Source: JAJEFO01 sp009843725 (GTDB lineage: Bacteria > Pseudomonadota > Alphaproteobacteria > Rhodobacterales > Rhodobacteraceae). From it: DNA of 64,000 nucleotides. Numbering within the stretch: the first letter of the stretch is position 1; each line of letters opens with the position of its first letter. The notes under the pieces were generated by a model. The model searched no databases. It had not been told where the DNA came from and was given only the letters and a program-made list of their open reading frames with translations. This document shows positions 37,228 to 45,974 of this stretch, piece by piece. The translations under genes were made by a program, and so were the position numbers. Location of the stretch: NCBI GenBank assembly GCA_965243215.1, contig CBDEUJ010000005.1, forward strand, positions 1,570,164-1,634,163, read 5' to 3'.

Positions 37228-37728
37228 TCAGAATTCCCTGAACCGCATGTAGTGCCGCCGCATGTCGCCGTCCATCATGGCTTCCAGCACCCTGCGAAAC
37301 CCGGCAACGGCATCAGGCCCGGCCTGGCGAAAGGCCGCGCGCATGCGGTCGCGCTGGGCCGTCGACAGCTCGCGTTCCAGGGCCGCCCCGGCTTCTGTCA
37401 GGTAGAGATTGCGTTCCCGCCTGTCGCGCATGCCCACCTCGCTCAGCACCAGGCCGTCATCGATGAGCGTCCTCAGCACCCGATTGAGCGACTGCTTGGT
37501 CACGCCCAGGATCGCCAGGAGATTGTTCACGGTGGTTCCCGGCGAACGGTTGATGAAATGGATCGCGCGGTGATGGGCCCTGCCGTAGCCCTGAACGGCG
37601 AGAATGCGGTCCGGATCCGCCGTAAAGCCCCTGTAGGCAAAGAACATTGCCTCGATGCCTTTCCTGATCTGGTCATCGGTCAGGAAGAGCAGGGTTTCGT
37701 TGCCCGCTGGTCCGGCGCTCTCTGCCAT
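37228..37728 (-). CDS. petP: MarR-family regulator, PetP-like
   Basis: The ATG at 37728 has a GGAGGTTG site and gives a 166-residue winged-helix protein. GTTVNNLLAILGVTKQSLNRVL is the recognition helix region, followed by the wing RDRRERNLYLTEAG. It is followed by the petR-like gene after 266 bases. A perfect inverted repeat (ATGTCA-N7-TGACAT) lies 29 bases upstream of its start, in the gap it shares with the divergent aminotransferase gene, as expected for an autoregulated MarR protein. Confidence 0.83.
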   Translation of the reverse strand: MAESAGPAGNETLLFLTDDQIRKGIEAMFFAYRGFTADPDRILAVQGYGRAHHRAIHFINRSPGTTVNNLLAILGVTKQSLNRVLRTLIDDGLVLSEVGMRDRRERNLYLTEAGAALERELSTAQRDRMRAAFRQAGPDAVAGFRRVLEAMMDGDMRRHYMRFREF

Positions 37729-37756
37729 GAACAACCTCCGTGACTGAACACAATTT

Positions 37757-37775
37757 ATGTCAGCCTTGTTGACAT
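37757..37775. promoter_or_regulatory. Inverted-repeat operator, probable MarR-type site
   Basis: ATGTCA (37757-37762) and TGACAT (37770-37775) are perfect arms around 7 bases, in the 140-base gap between divergent petP-like and ilvE-like genes. Palindromes of this size and place are typical of MarR operators. Confidence 0.6.
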
Positions 37776-37868
37776 TCCAAGAGCCAACTGGTAGCGATTC
37801 TCGAATTTTCCGCAATTTTATGTCCGGTTCGGAACAATTCGCGCAACTTTTGCAAATGGGGATGGCCA

Positions 37869-38735
37869 ATGGCTGGGTATGACGATCGCGACGGAATGAT
37901 CTGGATGGACGGCAGGATGCAGCCGTGGCGAGATGCGAACGTGCATGTCCTGACCCACGCGCTGCACTATGCCTCCAGCGTGTTCGAGGGCGAACGAGCC
38001 TACGGCGGCAAGATCTTCGAGAGCCGCAAGCACTCCGAGCGCCTGCACTTCTCGGCCAGGCAGCTCGACTTCGAGATCCCCTACAGCGTGGACGAGATCG
38101 AGGCTGCCAAGCTCGAGGTCCTGAAGGTGAACGGTCTCGGCGATGCCTACGTCCGCGCCGTTGCCTGGCGCGGCGTCGGCGAGGACATGGGCGTGGCGTC
38201 GGCGCGCAACCCGGTGCGGCTGGCCATCGCCGCCTGGGAATGGGGAAGCTACTACGGCGCCGCCAAGTTCAAGGGCGCCAAGCTCGACATCTCGGACTGG
38301 AAGCGGCCATCTCCTGAAACGGCCCCCTTCCAGGCGAAGGCCGCAGGTCTTTACATGATCTGCACGATCTCGAAGCACAAGGCCGAGGCAAAGGGATGCT
38401 CCGACGCCGTCATGTTCGACCATCGGGGCTACGTGGCGGAAGCGACAGGGGCGAACATCTTCTTCGTCAAGGACGGTCAGGTGCATACGCCGATGCCCGA
38501 CTGCTTTCTTGACGGCATCACCCGGCAGACGGTCATCGGCATGCTGGAAGAGCGCCAGGTCAAGGTTCACGAACGTCACATCATGCCGAAGGAGCTCGAA
38601 GGCTTCGAACAGTGCTGGCTGACTGGCACGGCGGCAGAGGTCACCCCGGTCGGCCAGATCGGCGACTACAGCTTCGAGGTCGGTGCCCTGACGCGCGACA
38701 TTGCGGAGGGTTACGAAGCGCTGGTGCGGCAGTGA
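37869..38735 (+). CDS. ilvE: Branched-chain amino acid aminotransferase
   Basis: The 288-residue class IV aminotransferase reads MIWMDGRMQPWRDANVHVLTH at its start, then SSVFEGERAYGGKIFESRKH and the class signature EATGANIFFVKDG, with ITRQTVIGML following. These fit the IlvE branch over D-amino acid transaminase or ADC lyase. It transfers the amino group between branched-chain amino acids and 2-oxoglutarate with PLP. The gene is divergent from petP, sharing a regulatory gap. Confidence 0.92.
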   Translation: MAGYDDRDGMIWMDGRMQPWRDANVHVLTHALHYASSVFEGERAYGGKIFESRKHSERLHFSARQLDFEIPYSVDEIEAAKLEVLKVNGLGDAYVRAVAWRGVGEDMGVASARNPVRLAIAAWEWGSYYGAAKFKGAKLDISDWKRPSPETAPFQAKAAGLYMICTISKHKAEAKGCSDAVMFDHRGYVAEATGANIFFVKDGQVHTPMPDCFLDGITRQTVIGMLEERQVKVHERHIMPKELEGFEQCWLTGTAAEVTPVGQIGDYSFEVGALTRDIAEGYEALVRQ

Positions 38736-39609
38736 CATCCCCGTCGGCACAGGCGCGCGGCACCCAGGACGCCTGAACCGAAGCGACTCGACGTGGAGGG
38801 GGCGACGGGCTGGGCCCCGTTGCGCCGCGAGTCCGTGACGGCCGCAAGACCCTGCTGACGTCGCGCCAGATGCCAGCATGCGTGAAACGCGCGAGGTTCG
38901 ATCCCGACCCGTGCATGCGCTCGGCCCGGACGCGTTCCCGGGACCGCTTTCCCAGGCTTGCCGGACGTCTCCGTTTCGATGCGGGCACATTGCCGCGCGC
39001 CGCCTGCCGGACTTTCCTGATCCTGTCCTTCGCTGGCCGTCGGCGTGCCACGCGGCAGGCGACTGAAGCGCCTTCGGGTCGCGGCGTGCCCTGCCTTCCG
39101 GACGAAGCCGGACTGCGCAGCGGAACAGTTCATGACGGCTGCGCCACCATCAACGCCGCCTCAGTGACCCGGTGTCCAGCACCGAGTGGCGGCAGCCAGG
39201 ATGAGAGTCCCACGCAAATGGACCTGCGACACATTTGCCGACGCGAGAGATCGTTGAATTGACGCTGGCACGGCGGCAACCGCCCCATCTCCGTCCGCGC
39301 CAATTGTCGCGCGCGCATTGTTCGCCCTTGCGGCCATCATGCCTTGCCGGTGACGCCGTTCCGATCATCCTGCATCGCGGATTCAGGCTCGTCCCTGTTG
39401 CTCGTGCGAATGCCCGAGCCTGCAAATGCGGTCGTCGGACCCGGTCGGGAACCTCTCACGCCGGACCGCGCCGCTGTGGTGCACCTTGACCCGGAACGAA
39501 TTGAGGTCATTCCGTGCCGACAGGCTCACCGTCCTCATTGCAGGGCGGCCCCCAGGCTCCCGTTTCGAAAACGCTTTCACCGAGGCAATGCGGGATTGCA
39601 GGGACGTTT
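38736..39609. other. Intergenic stretch without a supported gene
   Basis: I see no gene in these 874 bases. Several short open frames exist on both strands, but they have biased arginine-rich composition, no ribosome site and no family motif. Confidence 0.5.
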
Positions 39610-40680
39610 TCAGGAAACCGGCTGTTGCGGTGATCCGCATGATTCACCGATGACGCGTGCGGCCCAGCGCGCCGCGTCCGCAACGGCCGGGTCAGCGTCG
39701 TCGGCAAGATCCCTCGCGACAGCCAGCAGCGAAGCATCTCCCGAATTGCCGATGGCATAGAGAACGTTCCGGACAAACCTGTTTCGCCCGCTCCGCTTGA
39801 TCGGCGAGCCGGCGAACTTCCTGCGAAACGCCCGGTCGTCCAGACGCGCGAGTTCGCTCAGCAGGGGCGCGTCAAGATCGTCCTTCGCGTCGTAGCGCGC
39901 TTCGCGCGCCGCGTGCGCAAACTTGTTCCAGGGACAGACGGCCAGGCAGTCGTCGCACCCATAGATGCGATTGCCGAGCTTGGGACGAAGGGCCTCGTCC
40001 ACGGGACCGTCGTGCTCGATCGTGAGGTAGGAAATGCATAGCCGCGCATCCAGCTTGTACGGTGCCGGAAAGGCGTCGGTCGGGCAGATGTCGAGGCAGC
40101 GGCGGCAACTTCCGCAATGGTCGGTCTCCGGAGCGTCGGGCGCGATTTCCACGGTGGTGCAGATCACGCCGAGAAAGAACCAGTTGCCGAGGTCACGGCT
40201 GAGAAGGTTCGTGTGCTTCCCCTGCCAGCCAAGCCCTGCCGCTTGCCCGAGCGCCTTTTCCGGCACCGGAGCGGTATCGACGAAGACCTTGACTTCGCAA
40301 TCGGCCTCCTCGACCAGCCAGCGGGCCACCCGCTTCAAGCGCTTCTTGACGACATCGTGGTAATCGCGGCCCCGCGCGTACACCGAAATGACACCTCGCT
40401 CACGCCGTTCAAGATCAGCAAGGGGGTCATGGTCCGGGGTATAGGCCTCGGCCAGCATGATGACCGAGCGCGCCTCCGGCCAGAGTGAGGCCGGATTTCC
40501 GCGCAGTTCCACCCGCCGCTCCATCCAGTGCATCTGGCCGTGCCGACCCTTGGACAGGAACTCCGCCAAGCGGCCGGGAACGTCGGGCACGGCGTCCGGG
40601 CGACAGACGCGTGCCGCCGCAAACCCCTCGGCCCGGGCCATCCCGACCAATCGCTGCTTGAGTGTCTCTTGCACGCTCAT
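39610..40680 (-). CDS. queG: Epoxyqueuosine reductase
   Basis: The 356-residue protein has the QueG layout: an N-terminal cobalamin-binding domain with RGRDYHDVVKKRLKR and the VDTAPVPEKALGQAAGLGW motif, then two 4Fe-4S clusters in CGSCRRCLDICPTDAF and CDDCLAVCPWN, and a C-terminal HEAT-like tail. It reduces epoxyqueuosine to queuosine in the anticodon of tRNAs with GUN anticodons. The glutathione S-transferase gene lies just upstream on the same strand, a common alphaproteobacterial pairing. Confidence 0.95.
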   Translation of the reverse strand: MSVQETLKQRLVGMARAEGFAAARVCRPDAVPDVPGRLAEFLSKGRHGQMHWMERRVELRGNPASLWPEARSVIMLAEAYTPDHDPLADLERRERGVISVYARGRDYHDVVKKRLKRVARWLVEEADCEVKVFVDTAPVPEKALGQAAGLGWQGKHTNLLSRDLGNWFFLGVICTTVEIAPDAPETDHCGSCRRCLDICPTDAFPAPYKLDARLCISYLTIEHDGPVDEALRPKLGNRIYGCDDCLAVCPWNKFAHAAREARYDAKDDLDAPLLSELARLDDRAFRRKFAGSPIKRSGRNRFVRNVLYAIGNSGDASLLAVARDLADDADPAVADAARWAARVIGESCGSPQQPVS

Positions 40681-40728
40681 CTGGCGAGAGGCGGCGTGAA
40701 GCCGCTCCCGGCGGTCGCCAGGCCCGGA

Positions 40729-41394
40729 TCAGAAGTCCAGATCGGCATAGTGAGAAGATGGGGGGAACCCCGGAACGGTGTCTGCCAGAAGGCTGCGAAA
40801 CGCCGGCCGGGACTTGATCTTTGCATACCAGTCACGCACCGTCTGGTTCAGGCTCCAGTCCACATCCGAAATGTAGTCGAGCGCGGAGAGATGCGCAGCC
40901 GCCGCAAAGTCCGCGAGCGTCAGCGCGGGACCCGCAAGCCAATGACGCTCGTCAAGCAGCGAGCCCATGTACGCGAGGTGCGCCTTCATCGCCTTCGCAC
41001 CCGACTTGATGCGGGCGCTGTCCGGATGCCCCTGCTGGGCAATCTTCTTGGTGACCCGTTCATGGAGCAGTTTCGAGGTCACGTCGGCATGGAACTTGTC
41101 GTCGAACCAGCCGACGAGGCGACGGGCCTCGTAGCGTGCGGCAGGGTCCGTCGGCAGCAACGGCGGCTCGGGATTGCGATCCTCCAGGTATTCACAGATC
41201 GCGGCACTCTCGGCCAGGAGCAGCCCGTCAATCCGGAGGACCGGAACCTTGCCCGCCGGATTCCGACGCAGGAACTCCGCGCTGCGCTCCCAGTAACGCT
41301 CTTCGACCAGCTCGACTTCGAGCCGCTTCTCGGCGAGCGACAGGCGCAGCTTGCGGCAAAACGGGGAAAGGGGAACGTGATACAGTCTGATCAT
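40729..41394 (-). CDS. Glutathione S-transferase family protein
   Basis: From the ATG at 41394 the protein has 221 residues: an N-terminal thioredoxin-like domain (YHVPLSPFCRKLRLSLAEKR, with the catalytic Ser/Cys region) and NPAGKVPVLRIDG, where cis-Pro and the glutathione gamma-glutamyl site lie. The helical C-terminal domain has LTLADFAAAAHLSALDYI. Its natural substrate is unknown. The gene precedes queG by 48 bases. Confidence 0.9.
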   Translation of the reverse strand: MIRLYHVPLSPFCRKLRLSLAEKRLEVELVEERYWERSAEFLRRNPAGKVPVLRIDGLLLAESAAICEYLEDRNPEPPLLPTDPAARYEARRLVGWFDDKFHADVTSKLLHERVTKKIAQQGHPDSARIKSGAKAMKAHLAYMGSLLDERHWLAGPALTLADFAAAAHLSALDYISDVDWSLNQTVRDWYAKIKSRPAFRSLLADTVPGFPPSSHYADLDF

Positions 41395-41666
41395 TGGCGA
41401 TACGGTTCTCCATGTGCGGAACCTCAATGCCGTGCACCGCATGGAGATTCAAGAAGGGCGGGCAGAACAGGATCCCGACCGGAACTCAAGGCCGGGAAGG
41501 CCGGGAATCCGACATCGCTCGAAACGGGACGATCGCCTGTCGAGCCGAAGCGCAACGTGCCGTTCATCGATGCACTTCTCGATGACGTCCTGGACCTGCG
41601 GGGAAGTTCCTCCTAGGCAAGACTCGGTCTCAGGCGACAGGCGCCGCCGGAGATCCGGGCTTTCAG

Positions 41667-42061
41667 TCAGACTTGCGTCTTCTGACCCTCGCGTGCGGCT
41701 TTCATCTTGCGCCTGCAAGGCACGCCAGCCCGCTGGCCCCGATCAAGCCATGATGCCCGAAGTCCGATCAGGACCCGCTCACGCTGTGCGGCATCAAGCC
41801 CCAGCAAAGCCTTCGCATCCTGGGGCAAGCCAACGGAAGGCCGCGCGTCGGCAACCCTGGCTGGCTGCATCTCCCGGCGACGGGCATGCACCCGTCGGCG
41901 GTTCCCATGAATTCAGTCTCTTCGCCAAGGTCGAATTCAATGATTGGGCAAGACCCGACGGCACCATCGTGCATCACGCGGCAGCCGTGCCCCTTCCCGT
42001 CCATGGCAGGGCCTTCGATGACCGACCCGTCGGCCTTGCGCCATACCCAGTGCCCCTGCAT
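41667..42061 (-). pseudogene. MORN-repeat protein relic with possible peptidoglycan-binding end
   Basis: In one minus-strand frame MQGHWVWRKADGSVIEGPAMDGKGHG shows the GxWVxRxADGxxxEGPxxDGxxHG spacing of MORN-type repeats. In a second frame ALLGLDAAQRERVLIGLR followed by a G-rich turn resembles a peptidoglycan-binding_1 helix pair. The parts lie in different frames, so I read a frameshifted remnant of a MORN/peptidoglycan-binding protein. The rest of the 720-base gap holds nothing else I recognise. Confidence 0.4.
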
Positions 42062-42112
42062 CTGCCCGTCCCCACAGGCAGTCGGAGAGGCGTCTGATTG
42101 CCTGCGGCCCTG

Positions 42113-43633
42113 CTACCGTGTGGCTCCGAAAGCCGCCGAGAGATCGGGATGCTCCAGCACCCCTGCCGCGCCCTCGTGGCGTGCGCCCACGAATGCGCCC
42201 GTCACCACGCCGGGATCGTCCCCGGCGGCAAAGGTCGAGACGAACACCTCGGTTCCCGCCTCCGGTCTCACGCCGATGGTGTAGCCAAGATCGCCATCCC
42301 CCCAGAGGTGGCCGCTGCCTGGTTCGCCGGGATGCGTCTCCCGGTCCCAGGATTCGAGTTCCGTGAAATCGGCCCGGCCCTGCAGGCTTGTCATGTCGAT
42401 GCCGATGTCCGCGTCTCCGGTCACCGGGCGGCCCGCGCCCGAGAACCCCAGGAGCGATCCCGCCCAGGTCGCCGTGCGCCGTCCCGCCAGTTCCGGGTTG
42501 TCCCGGAGCCGCGTTGCGGGCACCGGCCCCCAGATCCAGGGCTTGCCGAGGCCGTTCCGATACCCGGCCCCGAACTGCATGGCGGCGGCGTCCGTTCCGT
42601 CAAGGCGGGTCTGGCCAAGAAGGTGAAACCCGTCATCGTCCCACGGCCCGAGATCGTTGACCGTCAGGTCGGAGACACGCGTTCCGGGAGCGATCTTGAT
42701 CTCCGCCAGCAGCGCCTCGCCCTCCACCGTCAGCCAGAGACGGGGCACTTCGTTCAGGTAGCGCGGCAGGGCGGGCACAAGAATGGCGTCCGGATACGCA
42801 TTCGGATCGACATGGGCTCCCATCCCCCAGGCATGCAGGAGTTCGTGGACGACGACGAACTCCATCCGCACGTCGTCTCGACCGACGGCCTGCCGGTCGA
42901 TGTAGGTGTACCCGCCGAGAGCCCTCTGCGCCTCCCGGTCGAAATTCGTTCCGCCGATGCCGAGAACGTTCGGTTCGTAGCCCTCGCCGTCGTCGTTTTC
43001 GGGCCAGAGCGCCTTGCCGTTTGTGAAGTGAATGTGGATTTCGTCGTCGGGAACGTCTTCGGGTGCGGCAAGTTCAGAAATGTCAGGACCGAGCAGAATG
43101 CGGTGCTTCCAAGGCAGGCTGGTATTGATGTTGCGCAGTGCAGCGATCGTCGCCCTGCGTTCCGAGGCGCGTGCCGTGCTGTCGATCCGGAGGGTCTTCT
43201 GCGCCCCGAAGTCGATGAAGATCAGCTCGCCCCCGCCTTCACGATCCTGCTGCGTCTGGAAGGCACGAAGAAACCGGACCACCTCCGGAGCGCTGGCGCT
43301 GCCGTCCCGGCCCAGAGGGTCGCGCCAGCGTCCGGAGGCGACTTCAAGGGCGCCGCGGGGGGACCGGGTTTCAAGGTCGTCAATGTCAGGCCTTTTCTGC
43401 GCCAAGGCCGGCCCGATCCCGACATGGCGACCGCCGGAGGATTTGCCGATTTCGGCCGCCAGGGGCTTGGCAAATGGATGAGGTGGCGGGGAGGACGGTG
43501 CAGGCGCGGGTGTTGGCAGCGCGGGACCTGCGCCGCCTGACGGCGATCCGCCGCCGCAGGCGGACAGCAGCAGGGTCGCTGCAAGGATCGCTCCCGCCAG
43601 GCCGCGCAAGCGCGTTTCACAAGGACACCTCAT
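42113..43633 (-). CDS. Predicted metalloprotease lipoprotein with TbpB-like C-terminus
   Basis: Starting at the ATG at 43633 the protein has 506 residues. A lipobox (ATLLLSAC, Cys26) is followed by a proline-rich linker. The middle (about 110-350) carries the zinc-protease motif HELLHAWGMGAH at 263-274, an HExxHxxG core with a third histidine one residue later than in classic metzincins. The C-terminal part (from about 385) has TWAGSLLGFS, DIGIDMTSLQGRADFTELESW and the end HPDLSAAFGATR, the TbpB-type barrel pattern of Slam substrates. The gene lies 271 bases downstream of the Slam gene on the same strand. I infer a surface-displayed protease exported by that Slam. Confidence 0.78.
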   Translation of the reverse strand: MRCPCETRLRGLAGAILAATLLLSACGGGSPSGGAGPALPTPAPAPSSPPPHPFAKPLAAEIGKSSGGRHVGIGPALAQKRPDIDDLETRSPRGALEVASGRWRDPLGRDGSASAPEVVRFLRAFQTQQDREGGGELIFIDFGAQKTLRIDSTARASERRATIAALRNINTSLPWKHRILLGPDISELAAPEDVPDDEIHIHFTNGKALWPENDDGEGYEPNVLGIGGTNFDREAQRALGGYTYIDRQAVGRDDVRMEFVVVHELLHAWGMGAHVDPNAYPDAILVPALPRYLNEVPRLWLTVEGEALLAEIKIAPGTRVSDLTVNDLGPWDDDGFHLLGQTRLDGTDAAAMQFGAGYRNGLGKPWIWGPVPATRLRDNPELAGRRTATWAGSLLGFSGAGRPVTGDADIGIDMTSLQGRADFTELESWDRETHPGEPGSGHLWGDGDLGYTIGVRPEAGTEVFVSTFAAGDDPGVVTGAFVGARHEGAAGVLEHPDLSAAFGATR

Positions 43634-43787
43634 TGCCGCAGGCTCTTCATCCCTTACGTCACCGGCCGTCAAGGGTCTTCGCCAGACCAAGGCAGCGCTT
43701 GATGCGGCCCACCCAGTCCGTCCAGGTGGTCGATCCGTTGCGAAACCGGGGACCTGACGATCCTCACGCGCCCCGATTCCCTGCGTC

Positions 43788-43805
43788 AACCCGCTCATGC
43801 GGGTT
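43788..43805. repeat. Short hairpin between Slam and metalloprotease genes
   Basis: AACCCGC-TCAT-GCGGGTT forms a perfect 7-bp stem in the 271-base gap. No T-run follows on the minus strand, so its role as a terminator is uncertain. Confidence 0.35.
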
Positions 43806-43904
43806 TCGGGACCGATCTGGCCTTGCCGCATACGCAGCAAGGCAACCGTTCAGGCATCGGCTCGTCCAAAGCGCTTTCGACCACGGTGACAGGACACTCT
43901 CCGT

Positions 43905-45302
43905 TCAGAACTGCCTCACGAAGCTGATCTCGCCAAAGCTACGCTCGTAGTCCTGGAAGACGGCATTCGAATCGCGCACGGAACGGCCCAGCGTCAGGCG
44001 CGGGCTGAACCCGCCGATCGTCAGGTCGCGCTTGGTGAGGTTCACGCTCAGGCCCGTCGTCCGGTCCTCGCGCTGACCACCGTCCGTGGTCTGGAACCCG
44101 ATCTCGTCATACCGGGTCCGGTTCAGCGAGGCTTCCAGCCCGACCGTGAACGCTCGAGGCAGGTCACGGCTGGCCCCAAGGCTCAGGCCGTGGGTCCTGG
44201 TCCGGCGCGTCGCCTGGTCCGGGCGGTCGCGTTCCCCGAACAGGGATGCGTTCAGGACCAGGACTGGCGTGGCCTGGTAGCGGACGCCGAATCCGAGGTT
44301 GACGACCGGGCCGTCACGATCAGGTGCCTCGTTCCAGCTGCGCTCGCGCCAGGAGCCGTTGAAGTTCAGCAATGTCCTCCGCCCGCGGCTGTGCCGTCCC
44401 TCGAAGCGGAACCCCAGCTCGTCGTGGGACACGCTCGACCCCTGCCAGTGACGGCTTGCCGTGGCGAGCAGGCTCGCTTCCGTGCCGGGCGCGATCAGCC
44501 AGCGCGGGCCCGCCTGGGCGCCCAGCGTCATCCTGTCGAAGCGGCTGCCCGCATATTCCCGCCGCGAGACGTTGCCGCCGAAACGCAGCCGCGCGCGTTC
44601 GCTCAACGGCCGCTCGTATTCCCAGCCGCCCCAGAGGAGCACCCCCACGCCGGACGTCGGGCTTTCGTCGGGAGTGAAGGGAAGCCGTCCGAACGGGGTA
44701 TCGACCAGTTGCGCCCGCTGGGCCGGCGCCGCGCCGATGTTGGTGTCCGGCGCCAGCCCGATCCCGCCATACGCGGACCAGAGCCGGCGGGCGCGGATCT
44801 CGGCCAGAAACCGGTTGACGTTGGCCACGACGGGTGCAGGGACGTCTCCAGCCAGTACCCGTTCGAAGTGGCGTCGCGCCAGGCTGTCCTGGCCCTTCAG
44901 GAAGAAGGCGCGGGCCAGTTCCAGCCGGACCCGGGTCAGATCGGGATTGGCCGCGAGCAGGGCCCGAAACGCGTCGATGGAGACATCCAGAAACGCGTCG
45001 CGCTCGTCCTCTCCGATCCCGGGGCGATGGGCCAGCGCCAAGGCGACCATGCCGGTCTCGAACAGAAGTTCTTCCGCGCGCGGGTCGCGGCCCGCCAGCG
45101 ACCGGAGGATGGCGAAGGCCGCTTCCCACTGGCCGTCGCCGAGAAGCGCGGCCGCCTTCCCGATCTGCACATCCGCCGGACCAGCAGCCGACTGCGTCGC
45201 TGGCGCGCTGTCCTGCCCGTAAGCCGGTACTGCCGGGACTGTCAGCAGGCTGGCCAGCACGGCCCCGAAGAGCAGCGAGGCGAGTTTCAAGCCAAAGTGC
45301 AT
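43905..45302 (-). CDS. Surface lipoprotein assembly modifier (Slam, type XI secretion OMP)
   Basis: From the ATG at 45302 (AAGGGGA site) the protein has 465 residues. A signal peptide ends near residue 29. A TPR-like helical domain covers about 45-165 (LGDGQWEAAFAILRSLAGRD and ARAFFLKGQDSLARRHFERV). From about 170 a DUF560-type beta barrel starts at LWSAYGGIGLAPDTNIGA and ends FGEISFVRQF with the terminal aromatic. This is the Slam domain order. Slam proteins move lipoproteins with TbpB-like C-termini across the outer membrane. The neighbours encode several such lipoproteins, which supports the call. Confidence 0.87.
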   Translation of the reverse strand: MHFGLKLASLLFGAVLASLLTVPAVPAYGQDSAPATQSAAGPADVQIGKAAALLGDGQWEAAFAILRSLAGRDPRAEELLFETGMVALALAHRPGIGEDERDAFLDVSIDAFRALLAANPDLTRVRLELARAFFLKGQDSLARRHFERVLAGDVPAPVVANVNRFLAEIRARRLWSAYGGIGLAPDTNIGAAPAQRAQLVDTPFGRLPFTPDESPTSGVGVLLWGGWEYERPLSERARLRFGGNVSRREYAGSRFDRMTLGAQAGPRWLIAPGTEASLLATASRHWQGSSVSHDELGFRFEGRHSRGRRTLLNFNGSWRERSWNEAPDRDGPVVNLGFGVRYQATPVLVLNASLFGERDRPDQATRRTRTHGLSLGASRDLPRAFTVGLEASLNRTRYDEIGFQTTDGGQREDRTTGLSVNLTKRDLTIGGFSPRLTLGRSVRDSNAVFQDYERSFGEISFVRQF

Positions 45303-45687
45303 GCGAATCCCCTTCATTCCTTGTGACCTGTTCGTGCTCCTATCATGATCGGTTCGCAAGGCCGAATTGGATCGCAGGGCAACGCAAGACCACACCTTTC
45401 CCGGAGGCCACGCCCTTTCAGGTTACGTCTGTGCGTGGTGCAAGCTCAGCAGCGCTCTTGGCATCACAATTGAGCATCTCGATCGGACTGGCCGTCGGGA
45501 CCGCCGTCAGAGGCTGCAAGTCGGTGATCTGTTGACGCATGAAGAAGGGTGGTGCCTGCTGATCGCTCCCTGGCAGCAACACACCATGGCACTTAGGTGC
45601 TGCTCCTTGGAGGATTGATGAACGCATTGTTCGATTGGGTTGGGCGGCCTGCGCGACAGAAATCTGGACACACTCGCGTTGCGCGAG

Positions 45688-45892
45688 ATGATCGCCGTGA
45701 ATGACGCTGCCTGCATCATGAATGTTTCAAGTCCCACGATTTGGAGACGGGTCGCGTGCGGAAAGTTCCCGAAGCCGGTAAGGATCGGCGACTAAAGCGA
45801 TCCAATTGTTTGCCAACGAAGTTGGCAGATTTCAGGCGAACTTGAGCGAGAGCCGTGGAGAACGAGATGAAAAGAGCCCGCACGAAGACTGA
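45688..45892 (+). pseudogene. AlpA-like helix-turn-helix protein, +1 frameshift (copy 1)
   Basis: The first frame reads MIAVNDAACIMNVSSPTIW, then FPKPVRIGD and a stop at 45793-45795. This is the helix-turn-helix of the AlpA/excisionase-like family. The next frame (+1) continues at AAA 45794 with KAIQLFANEVGRFQANLSES and ends at 45892, matching the family's expected C-terminal helix. One extra base between GAC and AAA separates the halves. Copy 2 at 55.5 kb has an extra base in the same place. Confidence 0.6.
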
Positions 45893-45920
45893 CGAGCTTA
45901 GCCGATGGCAGGCAAAACAG

Positions 45921-45948
45921 AAAACCCCGGCCCATGACAGGCCGGGGT
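45921..45948 (-). terminator. Rho-independent terminator of lipoprotein gene 1
   Basis: On the minus strand CCCCGGCC and GGCCGGGG form a perfect 8-bp stem with a 7-nt loop, followed by TTTTC. An almost identical terminator follows lipoprotein gene 3. Confidence 0.85.
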
Positions 45949-45974
45949 GATTGCATAGCCTGGAAGAACGGCTG

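Noticed and set aside
39426..39653. A 75-codon + strand frame ending inside queG
   Set aside because: It overlaps queG antisense, lacks a ribosome site and matches no family I know.
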